A stretch of 64,000 nt of DNA. It comes from Symsagittifera roscoffensis (lineage: Eukaryota > Xenacoelomorpha > Acoela > Convolutidae). Location: assembly GCF_963678635.1 (NCBI RefSeq), contig NC_087069.1, forward strand, positions 53,356,251-53,420,250, in the 5' to 3' direction. The notes beneath the pieces are model-generated. The model was not told the origin of the DNA, made no database searches, and saw only the letters and a list, made by a program, of their open reading frames with translations. Of the stretch, positions 30,853 through 43,300 are shown piece after piece. Position numbers and translations under genes: made by a program. Every line of letters begins with the position of its first letter. The first letter of the stretch is position 1.

Positions 30853-32310
30853 TACCACAAGCAAGTGGTAGCATTCCCGCTTCAATGCCCTTTGGTAATC
30901 CCACCATTAATGTGGCACCGCCTTCTGTGTCGACCGTTACTAATCCAGTTTCGCTTCCGGCGAGTCAATCTTTTGTTCCTCCATTAACCGTTCCGATTCC
31001 CATTTCGCTTCCGATTATTCAACCATTTGTCCCGTCAACCGTTCCTATTCCCTCTTTGCTTCCGGTCAGTCAGCCACATTCCGGCCCCGTTTCAACTGGG
31101 TATCAGGCACCTGCAGCGCCATCCCATCAACCTATAAATGTTCCAAACAACCCAACAAGTTTCTCAAGTGAACACTATAACCCGCATAGCAGTTTGTGGA
31201 GACCTGCCGCAACTGCGCAAACGATGCCAGTTCCTCAATACTGCGCACCGCCCTCAAACGTTTTCTCAGTGACAACTCCTGTTGTTCCACCAAACACCGT
31301 AGTTCCTTATACAAGTTCTGGGACTGTGTATTACACCCAGCCGCAAACTCATCCAGTTGTTGAAACAGCGCATCAAGGTTATCCACCTACATATCCTGCG
31401 CCCACTACGGGCCCGTCTTACGTGCCTAATAGCGAACAACCCATCTCGGCGAGAGAGTTAGCAGATATCATTCTGCATAGCCGCAAAGACCGTCTACCGG
31501 AGTTGAACTTGGAAGTGTTTGATGGAGAACCACTTAACTGGTATGAATGGTTCGGGCAGTTCAAAGCAACAGTTGATTCGGCTATGCTAACTGATGATGA
31601 AAAACTCAAATATCTGAAAACGCACGTTAAAGACAAAGCCAAGAGTGCAATTGCGGAAAACGGCTACAGTGGAGTGTTGTATAAGGATGCTCTAGCAACT
31701 CTCCAGAGAAAGTTTGGGCAGCCTCATGTTGTAGTTGGTGCACATTTGGATAAGTTGAAGAATTTTCCCGCATTGAAGATGCACAACTCTGACCATGTTA
31801 TAAGTTTTTCTGCGGTGATTTCTGGGCTCGTAGCTGTTTTTAGGTCTTTGTCGTTCAATGACGACTTGAAAAGTGTGAACCTATTAAATCAAGCCGTCAG
31901 TAAGCTTCCTCCAAATCTAAAAGAGGCATGGTCCATGCATACTGTTAGACAACATTGGCAGCGATTAACATTGCTAGACTTCAACGATTGGCTTAAGAAT
32001 AAGGCAGAAGGCCATGAGCGATTGAAATCTTTAGTCAAAGTCGAGCAGCCAGTTAAACAAAAAGTAGTTACAAAAGTGCTTGCAGGTAACACTAAGGTAA
32101 GTTCTAAGGATGAGAAAAGTAGAGAAAAGACAAGGTTTCCTCCATGCTCGCTATGCAAAGGGCAGCATGCACTCTGGAACTGCTCCGTGTTCAAAGAGAA
32201 AAACGCAACACAAAGGGCTAAATATGTAGCAGAACAAAAGCTCTGTTTTTCTTGTTTACAAGGCAACCATACCTTCCGAAAGTGCCAAAAGGCAAGAAAA
32301 TGCCAAAACA
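30810..32310 (+). CDS. gag: BEL Gag, central and zinc-finger part (shifted frame)
   Basis: In the frame one base back from the first gag segment, a P/S/V-rich linker (~30850-31430) leads into a DUF1759-like core (LADIILHSRKDRLPELNLEVF, DGEPLNWYEWFGQFK, then KLKYLKTHVKDKAK). It is followed by two cysteine/histidine motifs: CSLCKGQHALWNC and CFSCLQGNHTFRKC. These are the BEL-type nucleocapsid fingers. After ~32310 this frame becomes non-homologous, and protein-like sequence continues in another frame until its end at 32489, marking a second frameshift. There is no need for a start codon here; the segment was once continuous with the upstream part. Confidence 0.85.
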
Positions 32311-33390
32311 GGACTGTGAGAGCACTCACAATGTGCTTCTTCATGGAGCCGAGAAAATTTTCCCGCCCAAAGAGGCCGACCGATCACCATCGACTCAAAC
32401 TAATACAAACACTACTTCTGCAAACAACGCAGCTTGTGTTAAACCTTGTGAGGGAACTGCAAAAGGTATTCTTCCCGTTGCGTTGGTAGATGTGTCCTCT
32501 GGTTCGGAAAATTCGAATGCACTAGACTTTGTGACACCGGTTGCACTCATTCTTGGGTTTCCGCGGCACTCGTTGAACGTCTGAAATTAGTTGGCACGCC
32601 CGTAAATGTTACGACCGATGGTTTTAACTCAGCCAAGGTATCTAAAACTCAACGAGTTCACTTGAAAGTTTCCGCACAGCCCAATGAAAGTGAATTTTCG
32701 TTTTCGTTTGTCGCTTTCGTTAAGCACAACATGTATATAGGACCCGATGTTATAAACGTTTCCGAATTGCAGGTCAAATACCCGCAACTAGCCCCGTTAA
32801 AGACGACTGCGTATAATTACAAAGAGATTGAGATAGTTATAGGACAGGACTTCTATCATGCGATAAGACCCCTCGAACATGTCTTCGGAGATGAACTTGA
32901 CTCACCGTGCGCCGTCCGACTTCCGATAGGTTGGGTCATTAGTGGTCCGTCTCCTGATCGTTCGTCCTTAAATTCTTCTTCCTTTAACTGCGTTACGGAC
33001 GATACTTCTCTGACCGACCAAATCAAAACTTGGTATGAGTTAGAGTCGTATGGTGCGTTCAAGCAAGTAGATGCCCGTTCCGCCGCAGACAAGCGTGCTT
33101 TGTCGATCCTAAAAACTGAAACCGTTCACGATGGTGAGCGTTACACTGTACCGATGCTGTGGAGTGATAATGATGTTAGCTTGCCTAACAATTATTATTC
33201 TTCATTAGCCCAATTAAAGTCGTTAGAGAAAAGATTAGATAAAGATCCGTTACTTCGCGAGAAGTATACCGAAACAATCAGAGAAGATATAAGTAAAGGA
33301 TATGTCATAACCGTCAACCCGCACGATCCCAGCTCACGAGCCGAACGTGAGTGGTATCTTCCACACCATCCGGTTTTGAACCCGAAGTAG
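32300..33390 (+). CDS. pol: BEL protease and start of Pol (frameshifted, truncated)
   Basis: A short segment in a third frame (about 32300-32500) links gag to protease. The next frame carries the active site LCDTGCTHSWVS (Asp codon 32533-32535) and runs through GQDFYHAI, CAVRLPIGWVISG and WYELESYGAF into the N-terminal part of RT (REWYLPHHPVLNPK). It stops at TAG (33388-33390) exactly where the conserved RT core should begin. Two frameshifts (about 32285-32320 and 32490-32527) separate it from gag. Confidence 0.8.
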
Positions 33391-33412
33391 AAGTGTTGAT
33401 CGACCACTAGAT
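33386..33412 (+). other. Pol deletion junction: RT catalytic core absent
   Basis: Before this point Pol reads the N-terminal edge of RT (HHPVLNPK). After it, sequence resumes at LDKAITQRTVLSFVSSVFDP, which in BEL/Pao Pol follows the RT palm and thumb. The stretch with the YxDD active site, normally some hundreds of residues, is missing. The junction lies between the CCGAAG near 33387 and the CTAGATAAAGC near 33410. Confidence 0.8.
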
Positions 33413-35767
33413 AAAGCAATTACTCAACGCACCGTGTTGAGTTTTGTTTCCTCAGTTTTTGATCCAATAGGACTGGTAGCTCCATATACTGTGAAAGCGC
33501 GCCTTTTACTAAAAGACATATGGAGAATCAAAGGTCAAAAGTGGGATGATGATCTCCCAGAGGAAATTAAACAACAATTTCTAGATTGGGACTCAGGACT
33601 TCCACTATTAGGTACTCTGACGATACCTCGTAGCTACTTTACCGAACCGTTCGACCGCTGTGAACTTCACACGTTCGGTGATAGTTCGCAGGACGTTTTT
33701 TGCGCCGTATCGTTTCTCCGAGCCCGACTTGCTAAATCGCAAAAGACCGAGTTAGCTTTTGTATTTGGGAAAGCCCGTATAGCGCCTATGAAGATGCTCT
33801 CCATTCCCAAGTTAGAGCTTCAGGCTGCTCTGCTTGCGACTCGAGTCAAAGAAGAGATTTTGAAAGCGCTTACTTTCAAAGTAAGCAATGTTTTCATGTG
33901 GACTGATTCTACCACCGTTCTCCAGTGGCTTAACTCGTGCAACAAACTTCCTGTGTTTGTTGGAAAACGCACTGGTGAAATCTTGGAGTCCACCACCATT
34001 AATCAATGGAATAATGTACTCAGTGGTGATAACCCAGCTGATACCGGCACACGAGGGATTTCTTCGGAAGCCCTCAAGGATAGCAGCTGGGTTAGAGGCC
34101 CTAGTATAATGAGGACATGTGATTGGCCATTCAAGCCGAACACTGAAGTCATCAAAAAGATCCAATTAAAAGGCCCACTCTGTGACATTGATACATGCCT
34201 TGAGACTGCATCTACGTTTGTTGTTGATGCTTCATCTGAGAAAGCGCCGTCGATCCGTCTGTTTAAAAATTGGGATAAATTCAGCTCAATTGTAAAGTAC
34301 AAACGTGTTTTAGCGTTTATGCTTCGTGTGCTACCATCGCATAAACACTTCCGTACAAAAACGCTTGAAATAACCGACCCGTCCGAGTTAGATATTGCCG
34401 AGCAGAAGCTCATTTATCTCGCTCAGTCCGAATCATTTCCTGCCGAAGTGAAAATACTTCAGTCCGATAAACTGATAACAAAGAAAAGTCGGATTGCTAA
34501 ATATTCTCCGTTCATCGGCCCAGCTGGCATCCTGCGTTCAACTGGACGTATCAGCCGTCTTGTTGATACCGACTTTGATAGCAAACATCCAATAATACTG
34601 GATGGTCGACACCGAGTTGCTCATATGTTGATTACGCATATGCACTTTCAACATGCACATCAGGGGTTGGATTACATGCGTGCTGTAGTTCAGTTGAAAT
34701 ACATTGTTCTGAAGTTGCGCTGGTTACTTGGGAACATCGAAAATACTTGCATAACATGCCGTAAGCGCAAAGCAAAAACAGTTGTGCCCATTATGTCTGA
34801 CCTACCGATTGAAAGACTGGGTTACAAGCAGCCTCCCTTCTCCAACACAGGTGTTGATTACTTTGGCCCGTTTCAAGTGCCAATACGCCGAAGTACCGAC
34901 AAGAGATGGGGTTTCCTATTTACCTGCCTCACGACTCGAGCAGTTCACATCGAGTTGGTTCCATCTCTCGATACTGGTTCCTGCGTCATGGGCGTAGAGC
35001 GATTTATTGCAAGGCGAGGTACCCCCAAAACCATTCTTTCTGACAATGGCACGAATTTTGTTGGTGCTCAAAAGGAGCTCCTATCCTGTGTCCAAAATTG
35101 GAACAAAGTCGCCCCGGCCGTTTTCGTCCACAAAGGCATTAAGTGGAAGTTTAACCCGCCAAGTGCCCCTCATCACGGTGGCGCCTGGGAGCGGCTAGTG
35201 AGAAGTGTTAAGCGAGTGTTGTACGACATATTAGGCAACAGGAGATTAACTGAGGAAGTTCTAGGAACAACGCTCTGCCTAGTTGAACAATTACTTAACG
35301 CAAGACCGATCACTCCGGTCAGTTCCGATCCGCACGACCTAGAGGCACTCACCCCGAATCACTTCATTCTCGGTCACAGCGCAGCTAGCTTCCCGTTGTT
35401 AAGTTTCGAAGATAACTTTGATTATAAAAAGCGTTACGCCAGAGCACAATCGTACGCTAACGCAGTTTGGTCACGCTGGCTGCGTGAATATGTACCATCT
35501 CTCAACAAGAGAGCAAAGTGGCATAATGATTCGGATGTCACACTGAAAACCGGCGACTTGGTTTGGGTAGTCGAACCCGACAGCCCACGTGGGCATTACC
35601 CACTCGCCCGTATTGCTAAACTACACTACGGCAAAGAGGGATGCGCCCGATCCGCCGATATCAAAACTGTTACGAGCGAGCTGATACGACCGACCGTAAA
35701 ACTCGCACCTGTTCTTCCGTCTTTAGGGGCGGAGGATGTTGCAGCGCAAAACGTAACTAATGCGTGA
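33413..35767 (+). CDS. pol: BEL RNase H, integrase and C-terminal domain
   Basis: An open frame of more than 777 codons covers: the post-RT segment (SSVFDPIGLVAPYT); RNase H (HTFGDSSQDVFCAV, KLELQAALLATRV, WTDSTTVLQWL); an integrase zinc-binding region (HMHFQHAHQGLDYMR, then CITCRKRKA); the integrase core with D (GVDYFGPF), D (SDNGTNFVGAQ) and E (GGAWERLVRSVKR); and a tail with LKTGDLVWVVEPDSPRG typical of DUF5641. The D,D,E triad is present. The stop codon (35765-35767) lies inside the right LTR, so the coding end, purine tract and LTR start overlap. Confidence 0.92.
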   Translation, partial: KAITQRTVLSFVSSVFDPIGLVAPYTVKARLLLKDIWRIKGQKWDDDLPEEIKQQFLDWDSGLPLLGTLTIPRSYFTEPFDRCELHTFGDSSQDVFCAVSFLRARLAKSQKTELAFVFGKARIAPMKMLSIPKLELQAALLATRVKEEILKALTFKVSNVFMWTDSTTVLQWLNSCNKLPVFVGKRTGEILESTTINQWNNVLSGDNPADTGTRGISSEALKDSSWVRGPSIMRTCDWPFKPNTEVIKKIQLKGPLCDIDTCLETASTFVVDASSEKAPSIRLFKNWDKFSSIVKYKRVLAFMLRVLPSHKHFRTKTLEITDPSELDIAEQKLIYLAQSESFPAEVKILQSDKLITKKSRIAKYSPFIGPAGILRSTGRISRLVDTDFDSKHPIILDGRHRVAHMLITHMHFQHAHQGLDYMRAVVQLKYIVLKLRWLLGNIENTCITCRKRKAKTVVPIMSDLPIERLGYKQPPFSNTGVDYFGPFQVPIRRSTDKRWGFLFTCLTTRAVHIELVPSLDTGSCVMGVERFIARRGTPKTILSDNGTNFVGAQKELLSCVQNWNKVAPAVFVHKGIKWKFNPPSAPHHGGAWERLVRSVKRVLYDILGNRRLTEEVLGTTLCLVEQLLNARPITPVSSDPHDLEALTPNHFILGHSAASFPLLSFEDNFDYKKRYARAQSYANAVWSRWLREYVPSLNKRAKWHNDSDVTLKTGDLVWVVEPDSPRGHYPLARIAKLHYGKEGCARSADIKTVTSELIRPTVKLAPVLPSLGAEDVAAQNVTNA
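35724..35736 (+). promoter_or_regulatory. Polypurine tract before right LTR
   Basis: TAGGGGCGGAGGA lies immediately before the TGTTGCAG start of the right LTR and is mostly purine, as expected for the plus-strand primer. It is also coding (Pol residues LGAED). Confidence 0.7.
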
Positions 35768-36081
35768 AACATAAATCGTTCAAATTTAAAACTACGACCT
35801 ACAAAAGAGCAGTTTTTTTTGCACTTTTGCAGTTTCTGCAAAAGTCAAGCTGGTTTTTAATTGCTTCAAAAGTCAAGCAGTTTCGGAAAAAGTCAAGCTG
35901 GCGTTGCGTCCGATATACGATGATGTAAGTAAAAAGTTTGAGTTATAGTCGTTTATGACTGATTATGTCCGTTTATACAAAAATTGTGGATATATTCCGA
36001 TTTATGACCAAACACGAGTATTTACCGAGAAATACGAATAAAATATTGATTTTAACTATGTTTTGTGGAGATTAGCGCACA
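35737..36081 (+). repeat. BEL element right LTR
   Basis: 345 bp, same ends and length as the left LTR, followed by the 5-bp duplication CAAGA. By eye only three substitutions separate the two LTRs (G/T near the ACGACC site, T/C in AAAAGTYAAGCTGG, T/A in AACTWTGTTTTG). Confidence 0.95.
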
Positions 36082-36086
36082 CAAGA

Positions 36087-37314
36087 AAGGGGGTGGGAGA
36101 TAGTTAAGTAGATCAAAATGGTTGATTTTTCAACCAACCAGGTTGCAGCAAAATTAGAATTCTCACTACAAAGCACTAGCTCTAATATATGTTCTCATTT
36201 ATGATGGGGAAGATTCCTAAGTAGGTACCATAGGGGGAAATGTTAAGTAGATCCAGAAATAAATTAAAACTGTCTTAAATTGAAGAAGTCGATAACAATA
36301 CAATAAAAAAACTAATGCAATTTTAAAAAAATAATAAAAAACATTACATAGTAACAAAACTAAACAGTAACTCTTATTTTTAATCAAAAATCACTCAAAC
36401 AATTCAATTAAAACAAACAACTCCATTAAAAAATTCAAGGGTTGTAGTCCATCTTCTAATGGAATATAATGGAATATTCGGTAATTTTATTGAAACTGAC
36501 TATAGAATGGTCAATTTTGGTATCAAAAAAACTGGGTTTTTTTTTGTGCAGGATAGCGCTATGTAAGGTAATTTTTATGCAATTTTTTTGTAGAAAACTT
36601 TTGAGTTGGCGCCGAATTGCCTTTGACAAACTGCAAATTGCTTTTTTTTCTGAAAAAAAAACGTTATTTTTATGCCAAAGTTTTACCAATATCCTTTTCT
36701 TTCGACAAATTTGGACGAAAATTGTATACTCAGAACTGATCATTTTGACGTCGGAGTTTAGTTTCTCATCGTTGTCCACATGTGAAAACTTAAATGCTGT
36801 AGTTTTGACTGATTAAACTCCTCAAGGTCACCGATATTGCCAACAGTTTGGCCTTAACTATAGAATTATTCGACAAAGCTTGAAGCCAATTTTCCAATTT
36901 CTTGCCATTCTAACTATGACCTTGAATTTTGGTCGGACTGACCACGTCTAAAAATCATGTCTATACTTCTAATTTTGATTCGTTGCTATGTTTTGTTCTT
37001 TTGTTCTCAACTGACCGGTCAGTTATCAGAAAGTTGCTGAATGCTCATTTCGATTTTCAGTTTCTTCAGAAAACACTCGATCAAAAATTTTAATCAATTT
37101 TTGTACAATTCAATTTTTTTTTTCAGATGAGCAATTGAATTATATATTTTTTCCCGGCCGCAAAACAAAATAAGTTCTGGAAAATTACTTCAGTTTTTTG
37201 AAATTAGATTTGAAGTTTAAAACCCTGATATATATAAACTGATCTAAACTGCAATATTGCTCATTTGAAAAAAAAAACTGTTTTTTTTTTCAGCTGTGAG
37301 GATCTATTAATTTG
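36087..37314. other. Upstream region of the membrane-protein gene, no gene seen
   Basis: AT-rich. Two overlapping open frames on opposite strands (36456-36779 minus, 36469-36816 plus) lack domain features and are likely chance. The promoter of the gene starting at 37315 is presumably here, but no element stands out. Confidence 0.4.
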
Positions 37315-40300
37315 ATGATTTCTTTCAACTCAAACCTGGGTTACTCAACCCTTTTTATTATTGTTTACTCGCTATTTTTCACACCGAGTTGCTCAAATGG
37401 TAAGAAGAAGAAACTGAAAGGCTTTCTTCTTTTTAAACTCTAAACTTTGAGCAGTTGTAGAACTGTTTAATATTGCGTCATTTCAATTTTTCCCATACGT
37501 AATTTTGGCATGTCAGCATTTAGATGTTTTTCACCTTGAAGTAGATGAAAAAAAAATATTTTGAAATGAAGAAAACAAAACATTTTTTTTCTATTTAATT
37601 CAGTTTTTTATGATTACTCTTTTCTGAATTCTTAAAAACACTTTCGTCATTGATAAACTCAAGTTCGAAACACATTTTCGGAAATGTTATCATAAACAAC
37701 CTTTTGTATTGTTTCATTCAAATTGATTCTCACATATCGCTCTTCTTTTCAGCCGCCTCTGTTCCTGAGTTGCGCCGATTTGAGCGCGATAGCAGTGCTG
37801 ATTCCTCCTGCAATGTACAAGTGGACGCATGTTCCGATCACCTACACAACCAGTGGATGTCTCTGGACTCACTCTGTAGTGATGCGTGTCCAGATGGGAG
37901 TTGTGTGGTGACTTTTAATACGCCAGAAGATGATAGAAGTGGAAAAGAGGTGGGGCTGAATTACGTAATGGCATTACACATTTTGTCTTTGTTGTACGGC
38001 CCAAAATTCATCGGTCTAATTCTGATGAAACTGACATATGCGAAGCAAATCTGAAGCTCCTTCAAAATATTGTTAATTTTGGGCCTCATTAGGGATAGGA
38101 TTTAATTGAGTAATTCAATAACTAATCTTTACTCAATTTTCTGGCTTTCACTCAATTTTTTTTTATAAAAAGACCCCTTTATTTAGTCATAACATAAGTT
38201 GGCCGGTGTTTAGCAATAAAATATGTCTTTTATGCCGCTCGAAGATTTTTGTGGCATTTCGAGTATAATTTCGCAAAGAAAAAAGATTAATGTACCGAAT
38301 ATTTACCTATGTCAGTCAGAACATTTTTTTCGGGCTAACACGTAATACTTCTTTTTAAAGCTAGGATGAAAAATCGAACCGTTTCGCAGGAAACATCATA
38401 AAAATTCAGGTATAAATTTTGATGTTGATATAGTTCGAAATTCCAATTGGTTAATAATACAAAGAAAAAACAGTCAGGACAAAAAAACGGAGGTTTTGAA
38501 TTGCAAAAAAAACGTAAAAAGTAAGTTAAAACTCAAATTAAACCTAAACTAAAAGTTCCGTTATTTGATTGACTGAACTATTCAATTTCACCGCGCTGTT
38601 GCCAATTATAGTTATAATTTGAGACAAACCTTCAAAGAGTGATAAAACCTATCCGAAATGTGTTAGGATCAAAAAGAGCAGACTGATGATCAAACTGGTC
38701 ATTTCCTGGCGCCCTGGATTCGACTGGACCTGGACATCAGACTTCCACTGGATCAGAACGAAAACAAAGACGACGAGTTGTCCAAACTGTGCCCATGGTC
38801 TATTATGAACAACTTCAACACATCTGGTAAGAGCATAGATTACTAGTAACTTTTTTTAGCATAAAAAATATATTACATAAGCAGAATCCAATTTTTGCGT
38901 GTTCTTTTCTTCTGACTCTTTAACTTGTATTGTGTCCATGAAGTTGAAAAGTTAATCACCTGAAAGCCAAAAGGCGTTCAAAAATCAGTTAGTTCATGAA
39001 ACAAGTTTTTCTAGAACTTATGGTAAAGTAGCGAAAAAGGCGTTACAAATGTCAAAAACTGCACCATAAAACTGTAAACTGAGATTTTGAAGAGTCATTC
39101 AGTACTTGCTTTTTGTTCCTTTTCAAAAAATAGTTGAATAAAGAGAGGGTTTTTTATTCACACAATTTTCTACTAGCCATTTTTGACGGAACTTAGTACA
39201 TCCATCCGAAACACTGGGTACTCAGGAATTGAAATTAGAGATAATAGGACGAGAAAGAAATTTTATCTTGAGATACTATGGAAAAAATGAACGTGCGAGG
39301 ACCAAATGTGTGAAATTATTAGGGGCGAAACATATGAGGGGCGAAATGTGTGATTACCTCTATTATCGTAGGGGGGGACAGTGACAAGGAGGTAAGTGAA
39401 GACAGAGTGCTGGTGGTGTTTGAGAAGGAAAGTGAGAATGAGTACTTGAAGAAGAAGAGAGTGTTAGTCACCAAGGGAGAGAGTGAGAGAGAAGCGAAGA
39501 GAAAGAGCGTCTACTGCAGTCACATGCAACAGGTATGTTTCACGAATTTTATAGCCCCCCCCCCCAACTGGCCTCAACGAATCATTGTAGTCCACCTGAA
39601 CATTAAATACAGTTAATTTCCACCCCCTTAGCGATCAAACTAAAACCATATTTCTTCCTCTTGCAATTCCATTGAAATTATTATCCAAAAAGTACAAACT
39701 CAACCACCCCAAATCCCCCCCGCCCCCAGGATTCGTAGCAAGCAAATAAAGAAGTGAGGATGCGTTTCACAGGTAGGTGGGGATTCGACTTCTGATGGAA
39801 ATGAGGGGATGACAAGATGGGTGCAGAGTGGGATGGGATTCAATGTCGCTCATGGACACAGCATATCAGCCACCACTAGAGACAACAGGTTAGTTTCAAA
39901 TAACCCTCTTGCTAAATTAGTATTTATAAACAGGAGTGTTTGGTCTCACACGCCATCTCGATAGAATATGCCAAACTTTTTACTATGGAGGTTACCTCCG
40001 TCAACTACACTTTTTTGATTTGTTCCTCATACTGTAAAGCCAGTTTTTTGGTTGACCACTTTCCGATTTCCTCGTTAGCTCTAAAAACACTACTTTGTAA
40101 AAACAGTACTGCTCCGATTTTGTGTAGAATCCAGCAGATCTAAATTCAGAATTTTGAGCAATTTCCGTTAAACTTGCGTACAATAATATTACGTTTTACA
40201 CAAAGTTCTGCGTTTTTCAATGAGCTTGACTCAAATTAAGTAAAAATAGGCGCCCATTGAAATATCTAAAATTGGTGAATTAAAAATGAGTGTTATCAAA

Positions 40301-43300
40301 GTATTAGAAAACTATACCAAAGGGGGGACAACCCCTTTGGTATGTTAATGGGGGTCGCACCCTCTATCCGCACCCTGCTCTTTAGAAAGGTGCTCTTTGG
40401 GTATATTTTGTTTGCTTAGTCACAAGTTCTTGCAGCTGAAAAGTACTTGTAGCCGACAACACACCACGAAAATCTCGATCATCGAACCAACTCTTTTATT
40501 AAGTCCCCTCTACCCAGAATACACGCCCACTGATGAAAACACAGAACTCAACATCGAACTGAGAACCAGCGAAAACTTCGATTCGTTTCATTTGAGCGTA
40601 ATAGACTTAGGAACTCCTGCGAACGACAACGCCGCCTGTTTTACCATATCAGTTCTGGGAACTTCGCCGTATAATTCTCCTCATACCCATATATGCAGTG
40701 AGCCATTAGTAAAAACATCAGTAGCGGCTGAATCATCAGGAGCCGCAACATCGTCAGGAGCCGCAGCATCATCAGGAGCCGCAACATCAGGAGCCACAGC
40801 ATTCAATAATACAAGACCTTTAATCTTCAGTGCATCGAACGGTTCTTTAATAACAATCAAAATATCACCAAAATCAGAACACCAGTTTCAAATGTTATAC
40901 CGCTATGTTCTGGCAGTTTTACCAATGAGTTCCAGTAATTCTATTTCTGATGTCCAAAATTCATGGAACATTTCGACTATCAAATTCAACTTTGAGAAGC
41001 TATTTTCACTCGATGTTTTATCCAAATTTGCGAGTAGAATCAAACCTCAAACGGACAACGTCTATGAAACAGTTTTACTGAACTTTAAGCAAGTGGAATT
41101 GAACACCGATTTGGACCAGATTCCAGCCAACGCTGAGCTGGAGTTTTTGGCTCGCTTTGTCGCAAAACTACAACGCCCATTTTCCGAGGATTTGAAAATT
41201 GGAGCCGATATTTCATTGTTAAAAGCAATTGCAATCGTTTCTGATTTTGCATCGACGCCAATTCTAGAAGATTCTGAAAAGATAGATGTGAAAGAGATTT
41301 ACGGCGTGAACTCAAACTTCATTCACAATTTGTTGGATCTCGTTGGTCAGTCAATTTACGACGCTTCAGAAAAAGAAGGTAAGAATTATTCAAGCTAAAA
41401 AGTTGTTGAACAACATTCCGGATGGTGGGGGGGGGGTAGGGGGTGGAGGGTGCTTTGCAATGTCGAATGAATCACAGTAGCAAAAAAAATATTGATAAAC
41501 TTTTGATCATCATCGACAACCGTTAGAGCTGTAATTTTTGAAGGATTTTTCCCAATCGATAACTGTTTAAGCGGGACTGGACTCGCAACAATCACCGTTG
41601 GTAGCAATTTTGTTCAGAAAGAAATAATTTATGCCAAATAACCTTTGTAAAATGAAATGAAGGTTAATGCAGACAAAAAGCAAATATTTTGTGCTTCAAA
41701 TGAAAACAAACGGATTCTGTTTAAAATCCAAATTGCTAGTATCGTACAGTTCTAAACGCTCCCTTTGTTCAAAATAAAATCTCGAAGGTCCCATAGGAGT
41801 GGTTTGACGGTTGAAAAAGTAATAAAACGCAAGAAAAAACATAAGTTTTGCTGTTGTTTTTTGATCTTCAGTAGCGAATATCGAGTAAATTTAGAACAGA
41901 ATCTAATTACCGACTTACCACCAATGTATTACCTGCTGCTCGAGTGCTTTCTTGGTTGGTTTTGTGAGAAATATCTTAAGCCGGGACAACCTAAATCCCT
42001 TCCTCAAGGATCTTTCATTGCTGAGTTCATCGCTAAGTTTAATTATTGTAGATTTCGCTGCTCTTGGTAAAAGAAGTGGTCTTAATACCATCAAGAAAGA
42101 ATGCGTGAATGTTTACCGCGATTCTCCCACAACAACAAACGATGACTCATCTGGGAAGAATGACTCATCTGTATCGACAACAGTTGTCTACTCCGGACTG
42201 GGAAGTAACCTCTTTGCACCTCTATTGCCCAGAAGACATTGTGTGGATGAGATTATAAGTGTAGAAGGGTCAACTCTGGCAATTCAGTTCTTGTATCTCT
42301 CAGTTGGATTAACAACCGGTGACGCCAAAAATGCAGAGGTGTGTTGTAAATTAAGAAATGCGAATATTTACTAGCAGCAATTGCATCATTATCGATCACT
42401 GCGATTTTTTGAACATTGAATCTGTTTTTAGCCATTAACATTTGAAATTCAGTTATTGTTTTTTTCAGAATTTAAAATAGTGGCATTATGGGTGTTAAAA
42501 CTGGCATCTGACATCTAGGTTGAAACCTATATTCAGGGGCGGATTTATGGGTTTATGGGGGGTGGGGTAAAGGCCCCCAAATTTTCTAAAGGTACTTATT
42601 TTGAAGGAGAGCGCTTTTTTGGCCTGTTTTTCAATAAATTGCCTCCGGCACAAAATAGTCTTCTGGGAGCGCTCGGTAAATCATTTTGAACGAAAAATTT
42701 TTTTTTTGAAAATCGCCCCCCCCCCCTTGAAAATCCCAGATTTTTAGATTGTTCCCTTCCTTTATTTAAATCTAGTCTGTGTTATAAAAACTCCTGTTTA
42801 GGTCGGCGGTAGATGTTCTCTGGACGAGCTAGACCAACTTTCCAATTACGTAATAATCGAACAATACTGGAACGGAACTCTACTTCAGTCGACTTCATTG
42901 TGTTCACGCCCTAGCAGTCAATCTGTGTTCGAAACTCTGACCAATCATGTTCGAATCAAGTACGTGAAAAGAAATGATTTCAAAAACGATCACATTTCAA
43001 ATGACCTTTTAGAGGCTGCGACACTGGGTTATGTTCTACGGTATACTCCAGTAAAAACATCTGATGAAAATTCTAAGCTTCGGGAAAATATTTTGATTGA
43101 TGATCAGATTTCAAAATATATGGCTAAACTGTGGCAAGATATTGATCTTCGAGATTCAATTACGATCGAAAATGTTACCATAGAGATTCTGGGAAACACT
43201 GATGATGAAAAAAAAACTAATGATGAAGAAGTGGATGAGAAAACAGCAAACGTGACTCAATTTTTACTGGCTCCTTCGGATTTTTTGAGGCAATTTAAGT

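Larger units (their letters stand above)
28179..36081 (+). mobile_element. BEL/Pao LTR retrotransposon, LTRs intact, pol internally deleted
   Basis: The element is 7,903 bp long, with two 345-bp LTRs (TGTTGCAG...GCGCACA), a perfect 5-bp target duplication CAAGA at 28174-28178 and 36082-36086, a tRNA-type primer-binding site after the left LTR and a purine tract before the right LTR. Coding order is gag (coiled coil, DUF1759-like core, zinc fingers), DTG protease, RNase H, integrase and a C-terminal DUF5641-like tail, as in BEL/Pao. By eye the LTRs differ at three positions, so insertion was recent. Yet gag and pol carry frameshifts, and the RT catalytic core is missing. It cannot encode its own replication and must have been moved by a relative, or decayed by a few large events after insertion. 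Confidence 0.95.

Noticed and set aside
36456-36816. Overlapping ~110-codon frames on opposite strands
   Set aside because: Both are F/I/K-rich without domain features, in AT-rich sequence. There is no reason to prefer either.
40317-40342. Perfect hairpin ACCAAAGGGG...CCCCTTTGGT resembling a terminator
   Set aside because: It lies in an intron of a eukaryotic gene; rho-independent terminators do not apply. Probably a small inverted-repeat scar.
41765-42070. Open frame 41765-42070 as an extra exon of the membrane-protein gene
   Set aside because: The acceptor TCTTCAG there gives a phase that does not match the donor at 41378. The acceptor ending at 42051 matches and leads into the right frame.
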